NCBI GenBank assembly: GCA_029532625.1
Contig: JARFXM010000009.1
Span: 744,001-808,000, forward strand
DNA: 64,000 bases
Source: Lomentospora prolificans
Lineage: Eukaryota; Ascomycota; Sordariomycetes; Microascales; Microascaceae
Reading direction: 5' to 3'
Made by a program: the position numbers and the translations under genes. Positions 54,262 through 64,000 of the stretch are shown piece after piece (the first letter of the stretch is position 1; every line of letters starts with the position of its first letter). The notes below the pieces were generated by a model that saw only the letters and a list, made by a program, of their open reading frames with translations, was not told where the DNA came from and made no database searches.

Positions 54262-57030
54262 TTTTTTTGTGGAGGGAAATTCTCTTTGGATATGCGCTGC
54301 GCGCCTGACGGTATGAGATATTGGACTAGCATCTGATGATTGATTGTATGAGTACGGATCCAGTGAGATGATTTAGACAGCTATGATAGAGATCAATTCG
54401 CAATGTCTCTTGCCTTGGACCACAGTCAGCATTTACATAGGAAGTCAAATCTTGATGTCGGTCCTTAAGGCGATAGAAAATGTTAACAACAGGTATATTC
54501 CGTATGATCGGGCTATATTTCTGGGCTTCTGGGGTGTTTTAGGGAAGAAAAAGCAGAACAGCAAGGTATTACACTCAGAGGTCAACTCGGATTTCAACCT
54601 TGATAGAGATAATGTCACCGACGTTCACCGAAAAGGATTCTGACATAAGCGGGAGCTTACCTCATTCAGCGCGGTTCCCGTTCGCACCAAGTGGGTCCCG
54701 AAGGAGTTGTTATCTCCATCCATAGAGACCCTTGTCCTTTTACTGATATTGGTCCTAGACTCGACGATAAGACAGCTGCTGATGTGCTGATAAGGAGCAA
54801 TAAACAGGTAACAGGCGTCGAATAAGCGTCGACAATGGTATCGGCCAAGCCATTGCCACCGACATTCTAGGCCCTTGCCACGCTCCCTTCGGGAAAACAA
54901 CAACAGAAGAAACAAACGGGATCGAAAAGACTGCCTGCTATGTATCCACAGGTCTCTGGTTGGCAGAGAGGAGATGCAAAAATGCTCTCACCGAAGCTCG
55001 GTGATATTCTGATGGAGAGTTCTTGGCCCTTCTCTGGGCTGTCGATCATATTCTCGATCCCCTGTAGAACTAGCTGCTTGTGGTTATTGTCTAATAACGG
55101 CTCATCTATCTCTTGAGGAGGGTCTTCTCCGTCGAGATAAATTCATTGGCGAGTATCTACGGTAGCTCGAGATAGGAAGGGTCCGGGGTCAAAGAGGCAG
55201 GCCCCGGCCGACGCTGCCCTGCCACAGTCGGTGGCTCCCCTCTCATACCATACCCATGGCAACTCTAATGTGTCCCTGTCCGCTCCCCCACTTAGACAAC
55301 TTCCTTCTGATCAAGCTAGCTTCGTTGCGGCTGCGAACACACAGGGCTCTCTTACTTGTATAGCATCATCGTTCCGTCAAGATGGAATGGGGTGGGGCAC
55401 ACGCACGCGCACCCATGATGGAAAGCGGTCTAGAGCCGATGGCATCCGAATTTCTAGCTCGGAAGCGGTGTTCCCTGCTCGTTCGGACAAGAGCCGGCGA
55501 TTGTCTCACTGGTTGGAATAGAGGGAAAGAAAGGGCCGTATGATCAGTCTGATAGGACAAGTCGTACTACGACGAAATCTCTCCCGCGGATGGAGATCGC
55601 GGAAACACTCGCGAATGAGATATCACATGTATGCCCTAACGTAACTCCATCGACCTGAACTATTGGCCTCCCAAGATCAGTTTATGGGCAGCCGTGGGCC
55701 TGATCCACCCCTGCGCTATCCCGGAAGCAAACCCAGTTACGGCCACAAAGCTTTGGCATCGTCCATGCGTCCCGATGCAGGGGAACCAAAGACGTTTAAG
55801 AGAGGGCATGGCTTTTCGTAAAATTGGAAGGCAGAGGCCTCTTAGGTCGCGCTGTGGAGTGAACTGTGGTTTGGGAAGACGTAGTAGGCGCAAGGCAATG
55901 CGGTATTGGGGAAGTGAAGTGGGGGAGGCGCATGTGGGGGTTTTCCTTGGGCTGAGGGCCTGACAGAAAACGGGAAAGGTCCACAGGTTAATATGGCGGG
56001 AGATGCACAGAAAACACTAGAGATACAGATAGATGAATGTTGTTCTCCGAGGCACGAAGGGAAAGCATATGAGACCCCCCCCAAAAGAAAAAAGAGAAAA
56101 AAAAGAGGGAGGGAGAAAAACTCAAAGTGTATGGACTGACGCGCTGAAGGGAGGAGGAAAGCCGCACCCAGATCCCATCGATAAGCATCTGTGCTCCCGT
56201 TGGCGTTGGTGGCTCTTGGCCCGGTCCGGAGACTCGCCGGATTTGTCTTCTTCGGCTTCTGCAAGATAAGCATTCCCCTTCTCGTTCTTTCCGTCCAACA
56301 CACCTCCAGTGTCCCGTGTCACCACCTTCTTCACCACTTGCGCTTCTGCATTGCATTCAATTTCGAGTCGATCAAATGGTTTGTTACTGTCGCACCCTAC
56401 CAAAAGCAACCCTCCTTTCTCGTACACGATACAAGCGCCTCTCGTACTTGCATCCCTGGGCCTCCCCTCCTCAACACCCAGCCCCAGGCTCCAGTCGACT
56501 TTCAGCCCTGGTTGAAACACCTGTACCAGTACCACACCTGCTAGTGCCCTGCAACTACGTAACCCGTCGCCGCGTGGTTTTTTAATTCCCATCCCATGCG
56601 CCAAGACCACGCTCGACCGGGGCAAGCTTCGCAAGGTAGGCATCCTCCCGCCTTATCTTGGTTTGATTTGGGATGTGGGCTGTTTCTATTACATTGGTGC
56701 ACATGGTATAATGTCCGCCTTGATCCCGGATGATGAGGGTGAAGATAGTCCAACCTTGCGGCCCTCTTAGAATCCTACTTTGTTCTTGTTATTTCTGTTT
56801 TTCGTACAAGAACCTTGTCTAATCCTTTTTCCTGCGGGAAGGAAACAACTTGAGTCGTTTCTGCGGAACGTGAGCTTGCGCCCGCTCGATCGCAACGTTA
56901 TCACCACCTTGCCACGTTGTTCTAGGTGGGACTTGTATTCGGGACGGACTATCGAAGGAGCCCTGCTATGCTCTTGGCTTATCGTTTCTAAGAGAGTACG
57001 GATATAATACACAGCACACGCATAATCGCC
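54262..57030. other. 2.8-kb intergenic region
   Basis: No recognised gene. A 173-codon minus frame at 56643-56122 has no family signature. Positions 56090-56118 are purine-rich. The last 300 nt are the likely promoter of the pseudokinase gene. Confidence 0.45.
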
Positions 57031-58869
57031 ATGGCGTTCCAGTGGTGGGATCCCTCAAGGATCGAAAAGACGGTTACACGCAAGTTTGTCTCACAGCACC
57101 TCCTGCCCCCGGAAGTTGAACGACTCGACAAGGCCCTGGCTTTTGGAGATGGCCTGACCGACTTGACGTACTGGGACTGGATCGACTCCAAGGGAAAACG
57201 CATATTTTTGATCCTTGTCGACCTCGGTGCTGCGAACCATATCTTCGACCTGATCGACGACTCGTGGTGCGACGATGACCTCCCGCTCGGCCCTGAAAAT
57301 GTCGAGCGTCTGGGCAACGTTGCCAAGGATGCGAAGTTGTGGAGGAGGTTTTACCAGAGGCAGTTTGCGTACTTGCTGAAGCCGCTAAATAAAGGCGATC
57401 ATGTCGCCTATTCTGATGCCGAGATGGTCCCCGTCGAGGTCATCGATAGGAAGCCTATCCTTACGCTGAGCAACTCGGTGGACAAGGTTGTCCTTCCAAA
57501 CCAGCCGGGGACAATCCTTTGGAGACGTCGGATACCCATTGGCGATAATCGTCCGGGAGAGATGCCCGTGGAAGAGTTCCTCAACACTATCGACGCCGTG
57601 AGCTCCACCGAGAACGAGCACATGGTCTCCTACTGGGGCTCTTACATCTACCGCGGCGAGGGATTCATCCTTTTTGATCCCGCTAGCGAGATCAACCTAA
57701 AGATGTTCCTCGTCGCCCAGCCAAACTGCTATCGTAACCTCACCAAAAAGGAGCGCAGGGAATCCATCATGGACTGGATTCTTTGCCTCACCGACACTGT
57801 TGCCTTTCTACATAGCAAGAATCGCTCCCACCGCTACATCAAACCCTCAACCGTTCTTTTCAATGACAAGAACCACGTCTTCCTCGCCCAACCTACCCGC
57901 CTGAGCCCCGAACCTCTGGCTATTCACTCCAAGAACTCGTTCGACCGCGAGTGGTACGATTACGCCGCTCCTGAGCAGTGGTTCCGCCCCACCGGTGCTC
58001 CAACTTCTCCCTCGCGCCGCAAGTCCAGCCTCTCTTCTTCGCCTGAGACCACGGCCATTTCTATTCTTCGCCCTGAGTATGCCTCGTACAAGCCTAACGC
58101 CATGATGAGCACGCCCAACCCGCACCTCAACCCTCAAGCCGCCGACATATTCTCCCTCGGCTGCATTATCCTGGATTTGCTTAGCTTCTTACTCAAGAAG
58201 CAGCAAAAGTTTGCATCGTTCCGTGCGGCCAAGCACAAGAGCGCTGGACGTGGTGGCGCTGTCCTCGATTCTTCGTTTCACCGAAATCTCGGTCAAGTGG
58301 AGGCATGGATGTCTTTGCTCGCGAGGGAAGCTTCGAAGAAGGCCTCGGACAACGATGGCGGCAACGTCTTCCGCGGATTCACTCCGATGTTGCACCTTGT
58401 TGCGCGCATGATGTCGGCGAACCCCCACGATAGGCCCTCGGCGGAGGATGTGCAGCATAGGATCTATCAGATTCTCACGGAGCATTGCAAGATTGCTGAG
58501 CCGCACTGCGTACATCAGTACGAATCCCAATTCGGCGCTCACGATCATACCGCCCATAGACATCGCGCCGACCAGGATATCATTGAGAGCGGGCCTTCGA
58601 CACCGCCAACCGGGTACGCACAGGAGTGGGTGTACGCCGGCGAGGTGATGTCGGGAGCGCTGGGCGGGGGGTACGTTGGTGACGGAAGGCAGAGTCAGAT
58701 ACAGATGCACGGACATGTGCCAATGCAAATGCAAATGCAAATGCAAATGCAAACGCAGGTGCCTATACGGGGCATGCAACCGGTCATGACACCGGCGATG
58801 GCGCCGCCTCGGATGGCCCAGAGAAGACCAATTTACTCGGGCTATGGCGGCGTGGGACCAGAGTTTTGA
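57031..58869 (+). CDS. Protein-kinase-fold protein lacking catalytic residues (pseudokinase)
   Basis: Single exon, 612 residues. The C-lobe of a kinase fold is visible: HRYIKPSTVLF at 267-277 in place of HRDLKPxN, APEQW at 313-317, and DIFSLGCIILDLL at 372-384. After that the protein shows NPHDRPSAEDV, the usual kinase end motif. The catalytic Asp of HRD is Tyr269, the Asn is replaced by Thr, and at the DFG position the chain reads FLAQPTRLS. I also find no clear glycine loop or VAIK lysine in the N-lobe. It is therefore unlikely to phosphorylate. An N-terminal 110-residue region without recognised domain precedes it, and the tail is Gly/Met/Gln-rich with a (Met-Gln) run at about 565-574. Role unknown; scaffold or allosteric function is the usual inference for such proteins. 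Confidence 0.85.
   Translation: MAFQWWDPSRIEKTVTRKFVSQHLLPPEVERLDKALAFGDGLTDLTYWDWIDSKGKRIFLILVDLGAANHIFDLIDDSWCDDDLPLGPENVERLGNVAKDAKLWRRFYQRQFAYLLKPLNKGDHVAYSDAEMVPVEVIDRKPILTLSNSVDKVVLPNQPGTILWRRRIPIGDNRPGEMPVEEFLNTIDAVSSTENEHMVSYWGSYIYRGEGFILFDPASEINLKMFLVAQPNCYRNLTKKERRESIMDWILCLTDTVAFLHSKNRSHRYIKPSTVLFNDKNHVFLAQPTRLSPEPLAIHSKNSFDREWYDYAAPEQWFRPTGAPTSPSRRKSSLSSSPETTAISILRPEYASYKPNAMMSTPNPHLNPQAADIFSLGCIILDLLSFLLKKQQKFASFRAAKHKSAGRGGAVLDSSFHRNLGQVEAWMSLLAREASKKASDNDGGNVFRGFTPMLHLVARMMSANPHDRPSAEDVQHRIYQILTEHCKIAEPHCVHQYESQFGAHDHTAHRHRADQDIIESGPSTPPTGYAQEWVYAGEVMSGALGGGYVGDGRQSQIQMHGHVPMQMQMQMQMQTQVPIRGMQPVMTPAMAPPRMAQRRPIYSGYGGVGPEF
58723..58755 (+). repeat. ATGCAA hexanucleotide repeat inside the pseudokinase gene
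   Basis: Five ATGCAA units plus a diverged ACGCAG encode alternating Met-Gln in the C-terminal tail. Six-nt units keep frame when they expand or contract. Confidence 0.85.
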
Positions 58870-59448
58870 CGCCGTCGACCCTCTTCTCCTTACCAACATA
58901 CATTCTTTGCACATTATTCGCTTCCTTGTTAGCTAGATTCGAACAGTGGGACTTTACTTAGCGTTGGGCGGCTTCCTTTTCCTTTTTTTTTTTATTTTTT
59001 TTTTTTTTAAGATACCACTGCGCGATTCTGGACGTTTTCTTTCGCTTCACCTGGATTTGGGGACTTCTATATTTTTATATTTTTATTTCTTTTATACTTG
59101 AAATGGAGGCCATTACAGCTTCCGAGGAATTATTTCAAGGATGTACGGATAATAGTGAGATGCCTTGATGAGCCTGTGATATATAAGAATGGTAATAGCG
59201 GGCTTGGCTGGGAGGTTAGAAGAGATAGCTCGAGATGCGGAAATCAATCCCCCCTAATCCTAAGACAAGGACTCGAAACTAGTGATTAATTGACGTATTG
59301 CGAATATATGTACATTGGTCGCATAAAACTATACAGGTATCAAACAAGACGTTCAGAAGCGCCAGAGAAGCAAACGGAGAAGACCGACAGAATAAGATCC
59401 GAATCCGGGTAGCTAACATCCCGAAAAGCAACGAGAGGCCTCACTCGT
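58870..59448. other. Convergent intergenic region pseudokinase/membrane protein
   Basis: 579 nt, AT-richer than the surroundings, with T-runs at 58980-59008 and ATTTTTATATTTTTATTTC near 59072-59090, probably 3' UTR and polyadenylation signals. No gene. Confidence 0.5.
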
Positions 59449-60417
59449 CTAGGAGCTCGAGCTCGACGCCTGGGCCTCAGCAGCAGCAGCGGGCGAAACG
59501 GAACCGTCAGGGGCTTGCCTCAGGAACTTGATGGAGAACTCAAAGGTGAGCACGCCGGCGGGGACAACCCACTCCCTACGGTTAGGGCTACCATAGGCGA
59601 TCCTCGCCTTGAGGAACCAAAAGAGGAGGAGGATGGGATGTACGAGGTAGCTTGAGAGCCGAGGGTAGGTTATTTTAGCATCGCATAAATTATAACAAGG
59701 GGATGGGGATAGAGACCTACGCGAAGATGATGCCGCCCGCCAACGCGGTATTGGAGAGAAGGACCCACTTCCACTTGAAGTCGAGGCAGTGCTCGTCCTT
59801 GGAGCGGCAGCTGGGGTAGTCGATGCCGAAGCTGCCCCGGTGGCTAAGGCCGAAGACGGAGGCGGCAGCCAAGTAGAAGAAGAGGAGGTGCAGGATGATG
59901 TTGAAGAGGATGCCGGGGGGTTTGGCGGCGCGGATGCGCTGTAGGTTGATGACGGCCAGGAAGCCGGAGAAGAAGGCCTGATTTGAGGGAGGGTCAGCTT
60001 TCTTTCTTATATATATGTCTATATACTTGGATCCGAGCTCATGCATTTCTCACGAGCGTGAGCTGGAAAGTAAAAGGAAAGACCCCCGGTACGTACCGCG
60101 GCGGTGAGCGTAATCCATAAGTCATCAGGATTCCAGAACTCCACGGGCCGCAGCGCGTACAAGATGAACAGCGCCAGGTCCAGCACGACGGTGATGCCGG
60201 AGCTCGACAGGAGGATCCACGACGCGAGCCACGTGCCCCTGGATAGCTCGGCGCGGAGAGCGGCGGGAGAGGAAGGGTCGAGCAGCGGAACCTGCGACTC
60301 GAGGGCGGCGTCTGGGTCGGCGAGCGGGGTGGCGGCTTCGACGGCGGCGCTCCTGGGGAGGAGCGGCGTGGTCTCCGTGTCGGTTGGGGGTGGTGGCTGG
60401 CTGGAGGAGCTGGCCAT
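59449..60417 (-). CDS. Small four-TM membrane protein, unknown function
   Basis: I do not recognise the family. Exons 60417-60097, 59977-59721 and 59575-59449 give 234 residues. The introns begin GTACGT and GTAGGT and end ATCAG and CCGTAG, the last with CCCTAAC. The N-terminal 55 residues are Pro/Ser/Thr-rich with an acidic-dileucine-like TETTPLLPRS, typical of vacuolar sorting signals. Four hydrophobic segments follow at about 68-92, 100-120, 133-155 and 180-210. A loop holds two Cys (YPSCRSKDEHCLD), perhaps a lumenal disulfide. The C-terminus is Ala/Ser-rich and ends in five serines. The GT chosen for intron 2 interrupts an Ala codon; the neighbouring reading would hit a stop. A vacuolar membrane place is inference. 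Confidence 0.75.
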
Positions 60418-63400
60418 TGTGGTGACGGTTGCCTCGGTGGCTTTTTTTATTTTCTTTTATTTTCTTTTTCTTTTGGTGTTGGCTGTGTCGTCGTGGAAAC
60501 TGAGGTTGGAAACTGCCGGTCGTGAGAATACGGTTCGGGGCCTGCGAACCTGCGCTCGATCGGGGCGAAGTGGAGGGGATTGCAACGGTGGTGTGCTTGT
60601 GAGAGAGGGGTTTTATCAAGTAGATTTGACCAGGACAGTGTCCTGAGAAATGCGTATGGCCAGCTGGTGCACGGTTCCTGGACATATTGTGGGGAGATGG
60701 AAGGATTCAAACGGTTGGGTGTAATAAGCCTTGGCCACAGCTCGAGTGATACTAGAGTACTTTGGTTTTTTGTGCGTGTTTCGTCCGTGACATCCACGTT
60801 ACGCGGATCTCTCCAACAATCAAACGTGGTCGCGTTAAAAGATAGGTGGCTTATCTTTGTGGCTCGCTCCTTCAGTATTATTAGATTTGGGACCTCAATT
60901 CACGCAGTTGCACAGCATTCGGAAACGAACTATTCGCTCGGTCCTGCGCGATGATGCCGATGGATGGCCGCATTCGACTAGACATCTCTGGGCCCAGAAC
61001 ATAAAGTTGAAGAATAGGATGTAAAGGCGAATGGAATTGTGATTACAAGTAAGCCATTGGTAGATATCCATGGATAGGCGAAGAAGAAGAACGAACGTGT
61101 AAATACGATTCCTCGAAGAATAAGAGTAATATGATTTTAGAAACTTGAGTAATACACCAAGCACTGGTGAATTCAATGTAATAAGTATCGATGAGAAGTC
61201 GATTTGTTCCCTTTTAGAAAAGTATATAGCTAAAATGTCTGCGACTCTTCAATTATCAGCTCTTTGGCGGCAGCGAGACGCCGAGCGTTACTGGATGCTG
61301 GAAGACCAAGTTACTTGCGGAATTCTCGGAGGCCTTTGGCGGGGACATCCTCCCACATCTCTTCGTCGTTATCGTATGGAGTACCAGGTGAGCCTAGTTA
61401 TGAGGGATAAGGTAAAATAAGAAGAGGACGGATGTGGTGTCTCTCCCAGGATTCCGTGCTCTGTCAACCCCGGATCCGGCTCCGGGCCGTTGCGACCACG
61501 ATTTCGGACCCGCGAAGTAGGGACCAAAAGATGATTCATGGAGTATGCCTTTCCTATTATCTGCGATGACGGGTCAACACTCAGGATTCATGCTTTACCT
61601 TGGCCTTCGAGAGATGAGGTTTTGCGTAGAAATAACTTGTCGAAGAGGAGGTCGGCAGAGAGGTTTATCCCTGTATAAATTTACCAATGAGTCGCCGAGC
61701 GCCGCACGAATATCAGAGAAAATTGGCAAGTCCTGGACGACGACGACGTCAAGTTCCACCTTGCGGCTTGTGGTGGAGTCACGCATCCGCTGGAGGACCT
61801 CCGCCGCTAGCCAGCTGTATCAGCTAGCTGGTGACCCGAGCTCTCTCCTCTGGGTCATGTCAAGGGGGAACAACGCACGCTTCGGTGATATGGTCAGGAC
61901 CTGCGTCTACTAACCTTGGAGCAAACTACTTGACTTGGGTGCATCCTGGGATCAGGAGTCTGAGGGGGGAAGGGGAATTATAAGTAGAATATCGCCGAGT
62001 CAGCCAAGTATATCGATGAACGAATGGCCGCTGAATTCACCAATACTCTCTCAATGACATCGTCGACGACTGGTAGAAGAAGACAAAAGAGTCCTCGAGA
62101 GACACCGGTTCTATACTTCAGCTCGGATGCGCTTTTCTTCCACGAGACTGATGAGCTTGGGAGTTAAAAGTTTGCCCATAGGGTGCTCAGTAACGACCGG
62201 ACCAAGCTGGCCAAGTGGAAGCTCGTAACGAGAAAGACGGCGCGCGTCAACAGGATTCGAATTCTAACTTGAACATAGATAGGATTCGCCTGCACCATGC
62301 CGATGTCTCGCAGCTGTTCGAGGATCCGCACGCCGTGGAACATCCGGTACTGAGGCACTAATTTTGAAGCGAATCGGAGGGACGGGCCTCAGACTGAGGA
62401 CAGCGTGACCATGGGTAGCACCGACCATATCTCAAAGGACTCAATTCTTCTGCCAACCAAGAACCAGGTCCTAGCGACAGGATAGAGCTAATTCGGTCCC
62501 GGCTTTCTGCTGCGTCCCTTTCACCCCAAATTCAAGGATTACGAGATTGTGAAAGTCACCGTCGCTCCTCGCGGCACTTACAGTGCCGAGGTACGTCGCC
62601 TGATATATTCCTCATCCCCAAGCTGCTCTTAGAAGGACAAAGAGTTCTGTAACCCTAGATTTAGGGGTTAAATGAATCACGATATTGAAGGGGATCAGGT
62701 TATTGACTAGGGCCTTATGGTTCGGGCGACTGGAGATACTTCGGTTTTGGAGAATCTCACGACGTGAAGAGAGGGATTGAGGTGAGGGAAAGGTACTTGG
62801 GATTATATAGGCAGATGTATGGGTCTGTGGTACCCGTCCCATTACCAATGTTCCTGAGAACTGCACGCCGGACCTCTAATCCGTCGATTAGCTTTTTCTA
62901 GTCCATCAGCTCTTTTACCTGACTTTTGCATCGAATTTGACAGTTGCATCAGACATTCAATTGATCGTTGGAATGCCCCCTCCCCCTCAAAATCCCAGAG
63001 GAAGACGCAGCCCAATGCTGTTCGCGCATCCGACACGCCCCCAGACCCCGGGTTAGCTCGTTTAGCTCAGGGCATTGACCACTAACTTTGATAGGCTAGC
63101 AATGGATCGCAAAACCGAGACCCGGCACCTTACTAGTAAAACGTGCCAGGACATCGATCCACTAATTTCCCGTAGTTTCTTGGCATAATCACATTGTCCC
63201 TAAGCCACTTTGGCTCAATGTCGTCACTCTAACCAAGGCAAGCTGGCGAAGTGGGTTGGAGCTCCCCCAAGCAATACCACTCTTCGGTTCCCAGCCCCCC
63301 CCAAACATAACGCGGACGGATCCTTTCATTACCAGGTTTCCCAAAAAGATTCCTTGTAAACAGCCAAGGTTTTAGCTGCTTGTTTTCTGGGCGGGAAAGC

Positions 63401-64000
63401 TCGTTGCCTGACATCCTTGCTTGGCTCGGCCCCGGCCTCTTGGCGGGAGCATCTCATAGGTAGTTTCCATCGTACCTGGGACGAACCTGGTTTGCGCTGT
63501 GGTCAAGCAGGATGGAAGGGGCGATGGACCAACAACTCCGGACTAGGGTTGCGCAGGTTTGGTTCGGATGAGGACCTTTCGTCAACACCCATCGCCAGGT
63601 TTTCTAATTATATACGTTGATCGCATTATCACATAACCCAAGCGAGCTTTCCGCACCTCATTTGCGGTTCTCGCGATCGTTCCCAGATACCTTCGTTTTC
63701 CCCCCACTCGTTCGGATTGATTGTTTGCGATCCGTTTGTAAGTGCTACGAAGGGACCGACTGACTACGGCAACCTGCATTGTTTCGGCTCTCTTCATTCG
63801 AACGCGAAGTACTTTGGCGTTTGAGAGATTTGCGGGTCCATGCCATCGCCATCTTCGTTCCAAGGCGCGTAATAAAGACGAATCTAGAAAAACTTTCGAT
63901 TCAACCAAAGCCCAGTTGTTTCGGTTCTGCAGGGGAGCATCGCTGCTCTAGACAAAGACTTCACTCCTCCCGATCCCTCTCCTTCGCAGCGCCTCAATCG
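60418..64000. other. 3.6-kb gene-poor end region with coding-like relics
   Basis: No intact gene is seen. The minus strand between 62360 and 61590 contains pieces that read like protein but are broken by stops: YRMFHGVRILEQLRDIGMV (about 62350-62290), LGQLGPVVTEHPMGKLLTPK (about 62220-62160) and VELDVVVVQDLPIFSDIR (about 61760-61705). A plus-strand piece FKDYEIVKVTVAPRGTYSAE lies at about 62530-62590. I cannot name their families. Near 63060-63140 is a weak tRNA-like string that I do not accept. The region after 63600 shows nothing. Confidence 0.4.

Noticed and set aside
56122..56643. 173-codon minus-strand open frame
   Set aside because: No start context, no recognisable domain, and opposite-strand frames of similar length exist over the same stretch.
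63053..63140. tRNA-like string with TTTAGCTCAGG and later AAACCGAGACC
   Set aside because: The D stem and the acceptor stem do not pair and the B box is altered; the similarity is too weak to list as a tRNA.
1..64000. CRISPR arrays, prokaryotic operons, phage or biosynthetic gene cluster
   Set aside because: The window is eukaryotic, with intron-bearing, separately promoted housekeeping genes; no direct-repeat array and no PKS, NRPS or terpene core enzyme is visible.

Overview
The window is nuclear DNA from a filamentous ascomycete (Pezizomycotina), most likely a Sordariomycete. The evidence is genes split by short GT-AG introns (about 55-100 nt, with CTAAC/CTGAC-like branch sites), pyrimidine-rich 5' leaders, C-ending codon preference, and fungal protein families such as Rho1, Rud3, Sof1, yapsin-like protease, Get1 and fungal SMN. 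I could not fix the genus. There are no operons, CRISPR arrays, rRNA genes or intact transposons.

Layout. Positions 1-4.5 kb hold the 3' part of ELP1 (+) and convergent MRPL40 (-). Positions 4.5-10.6 kb are gene-poor, with a decayed GNAT acetyltransferase and other coding relics. RHO1 (+, five exons) follows at 10.67-11.97 kb. A 33-residue Cys-rich peptide gene (-) lies at 13.6 kb, and an AVT-type vacuolar amino acid transporter (-) at 15.7-17.6 kb. A GPI-type aspartic protease (-) is at 19.2-20.9 kb, then 4.5 kb of intergenic DNA and a PTAR1-like protein (-) at 25.5-26.5 kb. From 28.8 to 38 kb the genes are dense: GET1 (+), a multi-pass membrane protein (+), RUD3 (-), NOP15 (-) and SMN1 (+). 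A secreted cupredoxin (+, 41.1 kb), a SERF/4F5 protein (-, 43.4-44.1 kb) and a four-TM membrane protein (+, 47.5 kb) are separated by long gaps. RPB3 (-) and SOF1 (+) are divergent at 49.2-52.4 kb. They are followed by an SDR (+, 53.1 kb), a pseudokinase (+, 57.0 kb) and a small membrane protein (-, 59.4-60.4 kb). The last 3.6 kb has only decayed coding fragments.

Most recognisable genes are housekeeping. ELP1 acts in tRNA wobble modification, MRPL40 in mitochondrial translation, RPB3 in transcription, NOP15 and SOF1 in ribosome assembly, SMN1 in snRNP assembly, GET1 in tail-anchored protein insertion, RUD3 in Golgi tethering and RHO1 in cell-wall and polarity signalling. The surface or secreted set is the protease and the cupredoxin. 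Neighbours do not form a pathway cluster. I see no multi-gene novel system. The most unusual items are the tiny Cys-rich peptide gene, a conserved-looking kinase fold without catalytic residues, the GNAT pseudogene, and a GCTGGC/GCCAGC word dense in several intergenic stretches.

All exon boundaries below were derived by hand from splice signals and reading-frame continuity. No transcript data or database searches were available.
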